From the NCBI RefSeq assembly GCF_013408925.1, contig NZ_JACCAB010000001.1:1302001-1366000 (forward strand): 64,000 bases of DNA, written 5' to 3'. Positions 16,245-25,094 of the stretch are shown here, piece after piece. The translations under genes and the position numbers were made by a program. How positions within the stretch are numbered: the stretch's first letter is position 1; each line of letters starts with the position of its first letter. Source of the stretch: Pedococcus badiiscoriae (lineage in GTDB: Bacteria; Actinomycetota; Actinomycetes; Actinomycetales; Dermatophilaceae). The notes below the pieces were generated by a model that was not told the DNA's origin, made no database searches, and saw nothing but the letters and a program-made list of their open reading frames with translations.

Positions 16245-17039
16245 GTGAGAGAGAACCGGCTGCGCGCGACCATGGCCTCGGATCGCGCTGCCGTGAGCGC
16301 GTGGATGTCGATCGGCAGCCCCTACCTGGCCGAGGTGCTGTCCCATTGCGGCTATGACGCCGTGACGGTGGACCTGCAGCACGGCATGTTCGGTCTGGAC
16401 AGCGCGATCACGATGTTGCAGGGAATCAGTGCGGGGCCGGCCGTTCCGATGGCCCGCTGCCCCTCACTCGATCCGGCGATCATCGGCAAGCTGCTCGACG
16501 CCGGCGCCTACGGAATCATCTGCCCGGTCGTCGACACCGCCGTCGAGGCCGCCGCTTTCGTCCGCGCGTGCCACTACCCGCCGGATGGAGCCCGAAGCTT
16601 CGGTCCCTCGCGAGGCTTGCTCTACGGCGGCAGCGACTACGTCGACCACGCCGATGCCACGATCCTCACGTGGGCGATGATCGAGTCGGCACAGGCCCTG
16701 GACAACCTCGGGGAGATCCTTGCGGTCGAGGGCCTGGACGGTGTGTACGTCGGTCCCAACGACCTGGCCCTCTCCCTCGGTGAGACCCCGGGGCAGGCAC
16801 ATCCACCCGCCGGGGTGACGCGGGCGCTCGCGCAGATCGCCGACGCGGCTCGTGCTGCCGGAAAGTGGGCCGGGGTCTTCAGCGCGGACGCCGTGGGCGC
16901 GAAGCAGATGGCGGAGCTGGGCTACCACCTCGTCACGCCCGGCAACGACGTGGGCGTCATGCGCAAGGCAGCCGCCGAGCTCATCGCGCACACCCACGGC
17001 GGCCAACCTGGGGGACCGCCCAGCGGTGGTGGGTACTGA
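16245..17039 (+). CDS. HpcH/HpaI-type class II aldolase
   Basis: A 264-residue 2-keto-3-deoxy-acid aldolase family member. It shows WMSIGSPYLAEVLSHCGYDAVTVDLQHG, RSFGPSRGLLYGGSDY, the metal Glu in MIESAQALDN and the metal Asp in VYVGPNDLALSLG. It should cleave a 2-keto-4-hydroxy acid to pyruvate plus an aldehyde using a divalent metal. GTG 16245 was chosen because GGAGGA sits five bases upstream; the longer frame has none. It probably supplies the carbon-carbon cleavage step of the locus. It is divergent from the bicupin. Confidence 0.88.
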   Translation: MRENRLRATMASDRAAVSAWMSIGSPYLAEVLSHCGYDAVTVDLQHGMFGLDSAITMLQGISAGPAVPMARCPSLDPAIIGKLLDAGAYGIICPVVDTAVEAAAFVRACHYPPDGARSFGPSRGLLYGGSDYVDHADATILTWAMIESAQALDNLGEILAVEGLDGVYVGPNDLALSLGETPGQAHPPAGVTRALAQIADAARAAGKWAGVFSADAVGAKQMAELGYHLVTPGNDVGVMRKAAAELIAHTHGGQPGGPPSGGGY

Positions 17040-17068
17040 CTCAGCCTGCGGTGGTCACGGGTCAGCGA

Positions 17069-18238
17069 TCACGCCGATGCGCGTGGGAGCCAGGCTCGCA
17101 CTGCGTCCGCAAGGCTGTCGGGATCCTCGAGCGGGAGCATGTGACCGCCGTGAAGCGTCACCAGCACCGAGCCCTCACAACCGTCGGCAAGCTCTTGCTG
17201 CAGTGCCGGCGGGCAGGTGTCGTCGAGCTCTCCGGACACGACCAGCACGGGCACAGCGATCGCGCCGAGACTCGCTCGGCTGTCGGGACGGGTTGACTGG
17301 GCCGCAAGCTGACGCAAGAAGCCCTCGACGCCCACGGCGTCGGCCATGCTGACGACAGCCTGGACAGTCGCCGGGTCCTCACGCGCAGCGGGGCCGAGCA
17401 ACGCCGGGGCCAGCTCTCGTGCGATCTGCTCGAGCTCGCCGTCGGTCGCGCGTTGGCGCCACCGGGCCCAGGTGTCCTGCTGCAGCTGCGAAGGGCCTCG
17501 GGGGCTGGCGTTGACGAGCAGGAGGCTGGTCACGCGTTCCGGTGCCTGGCGCATGACCTCCAGGGCGACGATCGCTCCGAGAGAGTGGCCGCCGAGCGCG
17601 AACCGCGGCGGCGCTTCCGCCAGCACGCTCGCCGCCATCTCGGCCACCGAGTCATCGAGGTCGATGCGGCACGGCCACGGCAGGACGACGTCCGATATCC
17701 GCGCGGCGAGCCCATCCCAGAGGTTGGCGTCACACAGCATTCCGCTGAGCAGGACCAGCGGCTCACGGCCCGACGCCAGGGCCCCGCTGGGACGCCCTTC
17801 GGTCAGGCCGGCAAAGACGGCGGCCAGCATCGCGGGCAGGTCGTAGGCCACGACCTCGGCGCCCGAGGCGAACGCCGCCCGCGCTGCCTGCGGTGACGTG
17901 ACGAGGCGGCCACGACCGGTGCGGGACAGAACCACCTCGACGTCACCCGCGCTGTCCTGCACGACCTCTGCGGCCACGAGGCCGTCGGCACCCGCCGCCC
18001 GGGCTACGGCACCGTCCTCGGCCGATTCCACCAGGACGAGCACCGGGGTCCGCGGTCCGACCAGCGCCCGGACCGCGCCGTAACGAGCGACGTCCGGCAC
18101 GACGATGAAATCCAGGCCTGAGGCCGCGTCGCGCGGGTCCTGCTCGGCGCCGAGGAGTGCACCGAGCAGCCGCTCACGCCGTCGCAGCCGTTGTTCGAAG
18201 GTGGGCGCGCCCGCTCCAGGCGGCAGGACGGAGCTCAC
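17069..18238 (-). CDS. Alpha/beta hydrolase with an N-terminal barrel-like domain
   Basis: A 389-residue protein starting with GTG at 18236-18238, five bases after the SDR stop. From about residue 160 to the end it is an alpha/beta hydrolase: LVLLSGMLCDANLWDG, nucleophile elbow GGHSLGAIVALEV, acid SGELDDTCPP, and His in HGGHMLPLEDP. The first 150 residues are not a usual hydrolase extension. FIVVPDVARYGAV, PVLVLVES, GADGLVAAEV and ASGAEVVAYDLPAML look like alternating strands and helices of a partial TIM barrel. It may hydrolyse a lactone or ester in the pathway. The fusion is uncommon in my experience. Confidence 0.75.
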   Translation of the reverse strand: MSSVLPPGAGAPTFEQRLRRRERLLGALLGAEQDPRDAASGLDFIVVPDVARYGAVRALVGPRTPVLVLVESAEDGAVARAAGADGLVAAEVVQDSAGDVEVVLSRTGRGRLVTSPQAARAAFASGAEVVAYDLPAMLAAVFAGLTEGRPSGALASGREPLVLLSGMLCDANLWDGLAARISDVVLPWPCRIDLDDSVAEMAASVLAEAPPRFALGGHSLGAIVALEVMRQAPERVTSLLLVNASPRGPSQLQQDTWARWRQRATDGELEQIARELAPALLGPAAREDPATVQAVVSMADAVGVEGFLRQLAAQSTRPDSRASLGAIAVPVLVVSGELDDTCPPALQQELADGCEGSVLVTLHGGHMLPLEDPDSLADAVRAWLPRASA

Positions 18239-18243
18239 GGCGC

Positions 18244-19005
18244 TTATCGTGCCACCATGCCTGCCGACAGGTCGATGTCGGCGCAGTGCAGCCCGGTCAT
18301 GTGCAGCATCGCCACCACCGCATCGCCTACCTCGGACTCCTCGACGAGACGACCCAGAGCCGCCCGTCCGGCGAAGGCTTCCTCGGCCTGCTGCTCGCTG
18401 ATGCCGAGCCGCTGAGACTCGAGCCGGAAGTTTCGCGCCATCCGCTCGCCCCGCACCGGCCCCGGAGACAGGCTGTTCACGCGCACACCGGACGTGCCGA
18501 CCTCGGCTCCGAGCGTGGTCGTGAGACCGATCACCGCCATCTTCGACGCGGTGTAGGGGGTGCGCATGGCAAGGGGCCGCTTGCCGCTGACCGAGGCCAG
18601 GTTGATGACGTCGCCCTGACCGCGCGCGATCATCGGAGGCAGAAAAGCCCTGCACATCAGGAAGATCCCGCGGACGTTGACCGCGAAGACCTCCTCCCAC
18701 TCGTCGAGCTCGATCTCGACGAGCGGCTTCACCGGCCCTGCCACCCCGGCGTTGTTCACCAACACGGAGATGACCTCGTCAGACAGCTCCGCGCGCAGTG
18801 TGGAGACCGAGTCGGCATCGGCGACGTCCACGATGCCGACTCGGGAGTTCCCGGCGATGAGGGCGGCCGTGTCTCGCAGCGGCCCTTCACGACGCCCCGC
18901 GACGATGACGCGGTATCCCGCCTGGGACAACGCGATCGCTATGGCGCGGCCCAGCCCGTTGCCCGCGCCGGTGACCAGCGCGGTCCGGGCCGCTTGGTCA
19001 GGCAT
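18244..19005 (-). CDS. Short-chain dehydrogenase/reductase
   Basis: A 253-residue classical SDR. It has TGAGNGLGRAIA (cofactor glycine motif), DVADADS after strand 3, NNAGVAG, the catalytic Ser in NLASVSG and YTASK (Tyr and Lys), then SPGPVRGERM. The start MPDQAARTALVTGAG (ATG 19003-19005) overlaps the end of the upstream HisD-like gene by 8 bases, so the two are translationally coupled. It probably carries out an NAD(P)-linked oxidation of a hydroxyl group in the same pathway. Confidence 0.92.
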   Translation of the reverse strand: MPDQAARTALVTGAGNGLGRAIAIALSQAGYRVIVAGRREGPLRDTAALIAGNSRVGIVDVADADSVSTLRAELSDEVISVLVNNAGVAGPVKPLVEIELDEWEEVFAVNVRGIFLMCRAFLPPMIARGQGDVINLASVSGKRPLAMRTPYTASKMAVIGLTTTLGAEVGTSGVRVNSLSPGPVRGERMARNFRLESQRLGISEQQAEEAFAGRAALGRLVEESEVGDAVVAMLHMTGLHCADIDLSAGMVAR

Positions 19006-20317
19006 GCGCGGTGAACTGGTGCTCACTCCAGTCGAGGGGTGCCCCGGCATACTTCGCCGCACGCACGTCGCCCGAACGGGCATGCCCCTCGAAGAGCTCG
19101 ACCCGTGCGGCGCGACCGCACAGCTCGCCGAGCATCGCGCTGGAGTCGGTGTCGGTCACCTCTTGGTAGGTCACTGTCTTGAGGTACTTGCCCACCCAGA
19201 GGCCGCCGGTGAAGCGGGCGCTCCCCCGAGTCGGCAGTACGTGGTTCGTCCCGATCACCTTGTCGCCGTATGAGACACAGGTCCCCTCACCGAGGAACAG
19301 CGCGCCGTAGTTCTGCATCTTCTCCAGGGCCTGCCGAGGGGAGCTCGTGAGCACCTGGACGTGCTCGGAGGCGAACGTGTCAGCGACCGCGAAAGCCTCG
19401 TCGATCGAGTCGACGACGAGCACCTGGCCGTGGTCGCGCCACGCCGGGCCCGCATAGTCGCGCGTCGGCATGTCCACCAGGATCCGCTCGATATGGTCCA
19501 TCGCAGCCCTGGCGACGGTCTCGCTCGTGGTCACGAGGACGGCAGGCGAGTCCGGTCCGTGTTCGGCCTGGCTCAGCAGGTCGACGGCCACAATGAACGG
19601 GTCGGCGTCCTCGTCGGCGATGACCAGGATCTCGGTGGGCCCTGCGAACAGGTCGATGCCCACCTGCCCGAAGAGCTGACGCTTGGCCTCCGCCACGTAG
19701 GCGTTCCCCGGGCCGGCAATGAGATCGACCCGGCCGATCGACTCGGTGCCGATGGCCAGGGCGGCCATGGCTTGCACTCCGCCCAGCAGATAGATCTCGT
19801 CGGCCCCCGCCATCGACATCGCCGCCACGGTGGCGGCGGGGATCTGTCCCCTGATCGGCGGTGTGCAGGCTGCGACGCGCGGTACCCCTGCGACCTTCGC
19901 GGTCACGATCGTCATGTGGGCCGAGGCGGTGAGCGGATAGCGACCACCGGGGACGTAGGCCCCGACCGCGGAGATCGGGACGTTCTTCTGTCCGAGGTGC
20001 ACGCCGGGCAGCGTCTCCACCTCGAAGTCGGTCAGGGACGCGCGCTGGGCCTCGGCGAACCGGCGGACCTGGGCCTGTACGAACTCGATGTCTCGGATGA
20101 CCTGCTCGGGAACCCCGGCCACGATCTCGGCGATCTGCCCCGCGGACAGCCGGAAGGACTCGGGGCTCCAGCTGTCGAACTTCGTCGAGTACGTCCGCAC
20201 GGCCTCGTCCCCGCGAGCACGGACGTCGTCCAGCACCTCACGAACGGTCGCGGCCACCTCCTCGCGGCCACTGGTGAGCGACTCAGCGGGGACGGCCTGC
20301 TTGAGCTGGGTGATCAT
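18998..20317 (-). CDS. Histidinol dehydrogenase-like enzyme (catabolic HisD paralogue 2)
   Basis: A 439-residue HisD-superfamily protein. Signatures are GAYVPGGRYPLTASAHMTI, LIAGPGNAYVAEAKRQLFG, GIDLFAGPTEILVIADEDADP, QAEHGPDSPAVLVTT, EHVQVL, YGDKVIGTNHVLPT and a C-terminal EGHARSGDVRAAKY. The last part matches the EGMEGHARAADVRLAKY pattern I recall for HpsN-type dehydrogenases but with two residues deleted before the His. It is the first gene of the HisD-SDR-hydrolase operon, behind an ATACGTAT operator 48 bp upstream. It is likely to be an NAD-dependent alcohol-to-acid dehydrogenase for a small polyol-like compound, not a histidine biosynthesis enzyme. Confidence 0.82.
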   Translation of the reverse strand: MITQLKQAVPAESLTSGREEVAATVREVLDDVRARGDEAVRTYSTKFDSWSPESFRLSAGQIAEIVAGVPEQVIRDIEFVQAQVRRFAEAQRASLTDFEVETLPGVHLGQKNVPISAVGAYVPGGRYPLTASAHMTIVTAKVAGVPRVAACTPPIRGQIPAATVAAMSMAGADEIYLLGGVQAMAALAIGTESIGRVDLIAGPGNAYVAEAKRQLFGQVGIDLFAGPTEILVIADEDADPFIVAVDLLSQAEHGPDSPAVLVTTSETVARAAMDHIERILVDMPTRDYAGPAWRDHGQVLVVDSIDEAFAVADTFASEHVQVLTSSPRQALEKMQNYGALFLGEGTCVSYGDKVIGTNHVLPTRGSARFTGGLWVGKYLKTVTYQEVTDTDSSAMLGELCGRAARVELFEGHARSGDVRAAKYAGAPLDWSEHQFTAHA

Positions 20318-20357
20318 GACGCCTCTCGAAGGATGAAGACGGGGATGCGAGCCGACT

Positions 20358-20377
20358 CAAATGTATACGTATGCACA
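20358..20377. promoter_or_regulatory. LacI-type operator, copy 2
   Basis: ATACGTAT at 20365-20372 sits within AATGTATACGTATGCACAC, 48 bp upstream of the HisD paralogue 2 start and about 108 bp downstream of the lacI-type gene. It aligns with copies 1 and 3 over TGNATACGTATGYAY. Confidence 0.75.
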
Positions 20378-20479
20378 CGTCGTCGTCAAGAGTCGGTTGC
20401 CTCATCGTTCGACAGCCATAGACCGGGTCGCCCCGCACCCTGCGCCGGCCAACGCGACGCACCGCGCAGGCGACTTCCC

Positions 20480-21496
20480 TTACGTGGAAAGGCTGCTCGC
20501 CACCGAGCCGGTGCCGTGGTGGGTGCCGCGCAGGACCAGCTGGGTCGGAAAGACGTGCGTACGAGCCGGGCTGTCGTCGCCACCCAGTCGACGGACCAGC
20601 AGATCCGCCGCGGCGACCGCCATGCCCGACAGGTCGACGCGCGCAGTGGTGAGGTTGAAGCATGGCCACGCGGCCATCGCGATGTCGTCGAAGCCGACGA
20701 TCGCCACGTCGTCGGGGACCGACAGGCCCATGCGCTGCGCCTGGTTGAGCGCCCCGACCGCGACGAGGTCACCGACGCAGAACACAGCCGTCGGGCGGTG
20801 CCGCCCGGTCATCAACGCCGCGAAACCGCGTTCACCGTCGTCGAAGCCGAACCCGGTGCGGGCCACCCGACGCTCGGGCAGGTCGATGCCGGCCTCGACC
20901 AGGGCGGCGCGGAAGCCGGCCTCGCGGTCACGGCTGGTGCTGGAGTCGGCACTGCTGAACACCGCTGCAATCCGCCGGTGACCCTCACGCACCAGGAGCC
21001 GGGCGACGTCAGCTGCGCCGCCGTGGTTGTCGGCGGCGACGCCGTCCACCTTGCGCCTCCCCGACAAGCGGTTCAGCTCGACGAAGGGAAGCCCCTTGTC
21101 GAGCAGGCCCTTGGACAGCGACGAACCGATCAGCGTGGTGGTGAGGACGACCCCGTCAACCGAGCGGTCCAGGAGACGCTCGTAGGTGGCCCGGTCGTCA
21201 CCACGCTCCGCCAGCAGCAGCATCCGGAGACCGTGGTGGGCGAAGCGGTCGTGCAACGGCTCGACGAGGGCGGGGTAGAGCGCGTTTCGCAGGTCGGCGA
21301 CCATCGCGATCTGATGGGTCGAGCGTGTGGAGAGGCTTCGGCCGAGCTCGCTGGGGACGTAGCCGAGCTCGGTGGCAACCCGCTGGACCTTCTGCCTGGT
21401 CGCGTCGGCCACGCGCGGATCGTCACGCAACGCCCTGGACACGGTCGGCTGCGACACCCCCGCCGCGCGCGCGACGTCGTGACTGGTCACTGCCAT
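20480..21496 (-). CDS. LacI-family transcriptional regulator
   Basis: A 338-residue repressor. The N-terminal helix-turn-helix reads TSHDVARAAGVSQPTVSRALRDD, with hinge LGYVPSELGRSL. A sugar-binding-protein-like effector domain follows, ending with VGDLVAVGALNQAQ, VGFDDIAMAAW and TTARVDLSGMAVAAADLL. AAGGGAGG precedes ATG 21496. It lies in the middle of the 15-26 kb catabolic locus. The three ATACGTAT palindromes in front of the flanking operons are its natural candidate targets. Confidence 0.95.
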   Translation of the reverse strand: MAVTSHDVARAAGVSQPTVSRALRDDPRVADATRQKVQRVATELGYVPSELGRSLSTRSTHQIAMVADLRNALYPALVEPLHDRFAHHGLRMLLLAERGDDRATYERLLDRSVDGVVLTTTLIGSSLSKGLLDKGLPFVELNRLSGRRKVDGVAADNHGGAADVARLLVREGHRRIAAVFSSADSSTSRDREAGFRAALVEAGIDLPERRVARTGFGFDDGERGFAALMTGRHRPTAVFCVGDLVAVGALNQAQRMGLSVPDDVAIVGFDDIAMAAWPCFNLTTARVDLSGMAVAAADLLVRRLGGDDSPARTHVFPTQLVLRGTHHGTGSVASSLST

Positions 21497-21610
21497 GGCT
21501 GCCTCCCTTCCCCGTCGTCTGTCGCCCGACTGTACCGAGGCGCATGTGTGGCTCAGTAGACGGCTACGACGGGGGCAGGGCGGTTGGCCGCCCTGCCCCG
21601 CGACCTTGGC

Positions 21611-22888
21611 TCAGAGCATGCCTGCCGGTTCGTCACTGAGGATCTGGGCCATGACGTCGAACTCGTTGAACATCTGCCAGTCCTCGGTGATCTGCCCGTG
21701 CGAGATGTAGAGCTGGTTGATGCCCCAGAGGTGGACGCGGCGGTTCGTCGGCTCGCGATAGAGCGCGTAGCCCCGATGGGTTCCCTGGGCGGTCCACCGG
21801 ACCGAGACCCGGTAGCCCTCGACCTCGTTGCCCATCCAGTACACCTCGTCGACCTGCATGCCGAGGTCCGGGAAGGTCGCCATCAGCGCGCGCGCCATGC
21901 CCTTGATGTCCTGGCGTCCGTAGCCAGCCCTGTTGGACGTGCCCTTCCAGCGCGCGGTCGCCGCATACGCCTTGTCCACAGCGCTGAGGTCGCGGCGGTT
22001 GTACACGTTGTGCCAGAGCGACCGCACGAAGTGCTCGACGTCGAACGCGCGGGTCCCGGACTCCGGGTAGGGCTCCGGCAACCGGCCCCCTGCGAGGCGT
22101 TGGACCTCACCTTGGTGGCGGTCGGCGACCGTGCGGTTCAGCTCGTTGCCGTACTCGCGAGCGGCCCACGCCGGATCGATGCCTAGCTGCATGAACCTCG
22201 AGACCATGTTGTAGAGGACCCACTCCTCGAAGATCTCGTTCTCACGGATCACGCAGTTGGCCAGGCCCCACAGGTTGACCTTGCGGCCGGTGGCAGGGCC
22301 CCACCGCCACGCGCCGAGATGGTGCCCGGTGGTGATGTACCGGTGGGAGGTGACGAAGCCCTGGTCCTCGTCACCGGCCCAGATGACCTCGTCGGCCCAC
22401 GAACGGGTGTCCGGAAACGCGTGCAGCGCACCCATGGTCGCCTCGACGACGCGCTCTACCCCGTAGTGGGGACCGCTGTCGTCGTAGACAAAACAGCCGG
22501 GAGAGTAGGTGTCGTAGATGTAGCCGACGTCCTGGTCCTCCCAGATCCGATGGGTGATCCGGACGATGTAGTCCACGATGTCGGTGTAGGTGTCTTCGAA
22601 GCCGCGCATCGACTGGACACGAGCACCTCGCTCACGCTCGGCGCGCACCGTGTCACTCCCGGTCCCAGGGCGCACCGCGATCCGGAAGTCGCTCGGCATC
22701 GCCCGGCGGGACTCGCCGGCGCCGATGGTCGCCGCCTGGATGGGGTGGGGGGTCACGCCCGGATCGGGTATGCCGTCGTGCCCGACAACGAGGCCGGTGG
22801 GCTGGGGGGCGCGACCGGCCGGGGAGGCGGCGCTCGCGGGCGCCGCCTCCTGGCGGGTCGATCCGTTTTCCACGCCGTCAGACTCCAT
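21611..22888 (-). CDS. Tandem SnoaL/NTF2-like domain protein
   Basis: A 425-residue protein with two related SnoaL-like folds, about 100-250 (DTYSPGCFVYDDSG, WADEVIWAGDEDQGFVTSHRY, NLWGLANCVI) and about 280-420 (WKGTSNRAGYGRQDIKG, VDEVYWMGNEVEGYRVSVRW, HLWGINQLYIS). The parallel WGxxN and hydrophobic pocket motifs show an internal duplication. SnoaL-like proteins act as hydrolases, isomerases or lyases on polar or cyclic substrates. The first 63 residues are Ala/Pro-rich and probably disordered. The ATG overlaps the stop of the ABC binding-protein gene (TGATG), so it is translated with the importer. It is the last gene of that operon. Confidence 0.78.
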   Translation of the reverse strand: MESDGVENGSTRQEAAPASAASPAGRAPQPTGLVVGHDGIPDPGVTPHPIQAATIGAGESRRAMPSDFRIAVRPGTGSDTVRAERERGARVQSMRGFEDTYTDIVDYIVRITHRIWEDQDVGYIYDTYSPGCFVYDDSGPHYGVERVVEATMGALHAFPDTRSWADEVIWAGDEDQGFVTSHRYITTGHHLGAWRWGPATGRKVNLWGLANCVIRENEIFEEWVLYNMVSRFMQLGIDPAWAAREYGNELNRTVADRHQGEVQRLAGGRLPEPYPESGTRAFDVEHFVRSLWHNVYNRRDLSAVDKAYAATARWKGTSNRAGYGRQDIKGMARALMATFPDLGMQVDEVYWMGNEVEGYRVSVRWTAQGTHRGYALYREPTNRRVHLWGINQLYISHGQITEDWQMFNEFDVMAQILSDEPAGML

Positions 22889-23910
22889 CAGCCCGAGCAG
22901 TTGACGTCGTAAATGTACTGCTTCGCCTTGTCGGAGTTCACCGTTTCGGGCGTGACGAAGATGGCGTCAGCGGCCTGGTTGCGCGGGACCGACTTGCCCT
23001 GCATAGCGGCCACGGCGGAGTCGACACCCGTGGCACCTTCACCGCGCGGGAACTGCACCACCGTTCCCGTCAGCGAGCCGTCCTTCAGGGCGGCGACGAT
23101 CGGCTCGGAGGTGTCGTAGCCGACCACCTTGACCTTGCCGGACTTCCCCGCCTCGCGTACGCCTGTCAGGGCACCCGTGGTGTTGTTGGTCTCCGCCCCG
23201 AACACCCCGACGAGGTCGGCGTTGGTCGCGGCAGTGGTGGAGACGATCGAGGCCGCCTTGCTGACGTCGTTGGCGCTGAACTGGATCGGGAGGACCTTCA
23301 TGTTCGGGTACTTGGCGATCGCCTTCTGGAAGCCGTCGGTGCGCGCCTTGGAGACGACCGAGCCGGTCGCGTTGTCGATGATGAGGACCGTGCCCTTCTC
23401 ACCCACCGCCTTGGCGAGCGCGTCCCCGGCGAGGCCGCCCCCCTGCACCCCGTCCGACTGGATGTTGGTGGTCATGATGCTGGTGTCCGAGAGGTCGCCG
23501 TCGATGCCGATGATCTTCACGCCGGCCTGCTTGGCGGCGGTCAGGGGGCCGATCATCGCCGTCGGGTCAGTGATCGAGATCATGATCGCGCCGGGCTTGG
23601 TCGCGACGACCGCATTGAGGATCTTCGTCTGCTCCGGGACACCGAAGGTTGGCGCACCCTGGTAGGAGAAGTCGACGCCGAGCTTGCTCGCCTCGGTCTT
23701 CGCACCGCAGGAGACGGTGTTGTAGAACGGGTTTCCCGTCAAGCCGGGGATGTAGACGATCTTGCCCATGGCGGCGGACGAGCTGCTGCTGGATGCCCCA
23801 CCGCTCGATGTCGACGTCGATGTCGATGCGCCCGGTCCCGCGCAGCCTGTCGCCAGGGCGACGGAGGCGACGCCGACGGTTGCCGCGGCCCACTTGCTGA
23901 TGCCTGTCAT
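22888..23910 (-). CDS. Sugar-type ABC transporter substrate-binding lipoprotein
   Basis: A 340-residue periplasmic-binding-protein-like lipoprotein of the ribose/autoinducer (RbsB) class. The signal ends in lipobox LATGC with the modified C23, then a Ser/Thr-rich linker. The mature domain has IVYIPGLTGNPFYNTVSCGAK, ISITDPTAMIGPL, IIGIDGDLSD and VVGYDTSEPIV. AAAGGATCACC precedes ATG 23908-23910, so the longer upstream frame is not used. It captures the ligand for the permease and ATPase encoded just upstream. Confidence 0.93.
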   Translation of the reverse strand: MTGISKWAAATVGVASVALATGCAGPGASTSTSTSSGGASSSSSSAAMGKIVYIPGLTGNPFYNTVSCGAKTEASKLGVDFSYQGAPTFGVPEQTKILNAVVATKPGAIMISITDPTAMIGPLTAAKQAGVKIIGIDGDLSDTSIMTTNIQSDGVQGGGLAGDALAKAVGEKGTVLIIDNATGSVVSKARTDGFQKAIAKYPNMKVLPIQFSANDVSKAASIVSTTAATNADLVGVFGAETNNTTGALTGVREAGKSGKVKVVGYDTSEPIVAALKDGSLTGTVVQFPRGEGATGVDSAVAAMQGKSVPRNQAADAIFVTPETVNSDKAKQYIYDVNCSG

Positions 23911-23966
23911 GGTGATCCTTTGCTGGGGTGAGATGGGTTCCTGCGTTGCTGGGTAAAGGTTTCCGG

Positions 23967-25094
23967 TCAACCCTTGTCGCGGGCGCGACGCTTGAGCTGG
24001 TCGAGGTAGACGGCGCCGATGAGGATGAAGCCGATGGCGACGTTCTGCCAGAAGGGCTGGACGTTCTGCACGACGAGTCCGTTCTGGAGGACGGTCGGGA
24101 TGAAGATGCCGATGACGGTTCCGAGCACGACGCCGTACCCGCCGTAGAGGCTGGTGCCGCCGAGGATGACGCCGGTGATGACGGTCAGGGCGTCCTGCGA
24201 GTGGCCGCCGATCGTCGTGGTCGAGAACCGGACCAGCGACATCATCCCCGCGAGCCCGGCCAGGGCGCCGCTGATCGCATACAGCTTCACCAGGTGGGCA
24301 TTGACGTTGATCCCGGCGCGCCGGGCCGCCTCGTCGTTCGAGCCGATGACGTAGGTGTGCCGGCCGAAGCGGGTGTAGCGGAGCACTGCGCCCCCGATGA
24401 GGACGACGACCAGTGACAGCCAGACGATCCACGGCATGCCCAGCACGTCATCGATCTGGAGCTGGATCATCGACTTCTGCGACACCGAGATGTCGTTGCC
24501 GTTCGTCATCAGGTTCGCGATACCCAGGGCCGCGCCCAAGGTACCGAGGGTGGTGATCAACGCAGGCACGCGCAGGCGCGTCACGCAGAACCCGTTGAAC
24601 AGGCCCCAGGCGACGCCACCGAGCAGGGCCGCGACCAGCCCCGCCAGAGCCGTCCCATAACCCTGACCGCCGACCCAGGTCATCGTCTTGACCGCGCAGA
24701 TGCCGGCGAACACCAGCACCGACCCGATCGAGAGGTCGAAGCCGGCGGCGACCATGACATAGGTCATCCCGACCGACATGACCAGGACGATCGAGGTGTC
24801 CACGACCAGGTTCTTGACGTTCGCCTGCGTGGGGAAGGTGGTCGGGGAGAGGGCGCTGAATATCACGAACATCACCACCAGCACCGCGAACATGTAGGCG
24901 GGCGAGGAGCTGAACCCACGGCGGATGAGCCGGCTGCGTGCCGAGACCCCGCTGGCCGCCACCGCGTCGACGGCGTCGCCCGCAGGGCCACCGGCGGGCT
25001 CGGTGGGAGTGGTGATGGCGAGCTCCGAGGGTGCGGACGAGGCGGCATACCCCTTCTCCGTGCCCAGCTCGGGGTCGCGCTCGATCCGGCTCAT
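23967..25094 (-). CDS. RbsC-type ABC transporter permease
   Basis: A 375-residue inner-membrane permease. The N-terminal 65 residues are hydrophilic and Pro/Ala-rich. About 10 membrane segments follow, with the BPD_transp_2 signatures VAAGFDLSIGSVLVFAG, LRVPALITTLG, IGSNDEAARRAGI (the ATPase coupling helix) and VILGGTSLYGGYGVVLGT. It forms the channel of the sugar-type importer. Its ATG overlaps the ATPase stop (ATGA at 25091-25094). Confidence 0.94.
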   Translation of the reverse strand: MSRIERDPELGTEKGYAASSAPSELAITTPTEPAGGPAGDAVDAVAASGVSARSRLIRRGFSSSPAYMFAVLVVMFVIFSALSPTTFPTQANVKNLVVDTSIVLVMSVGMTYVMVAAGFDLSIGSVLVFAGICAVKTMTWVGGQGYGTALAGLVAALLGGVAWGLFNGFCVTRLRVPALITTLGTLGAALGIANLMTNGNDISVSQKSMIQLQIDDVLGMPWIVWLSLVVVLIGGAVLRYTRFGRHTYVIGSNDEAARRAGINVNAHLVKLYAISGALAGLAGMMSLVRFSTTTIGGHSQDALTVITGVILGGTSLYGGYGVVLGTVIGIFIPTVLQNGLVVQNVQPFWQNVAIGFILIGAVYLDQLKRRARDKG

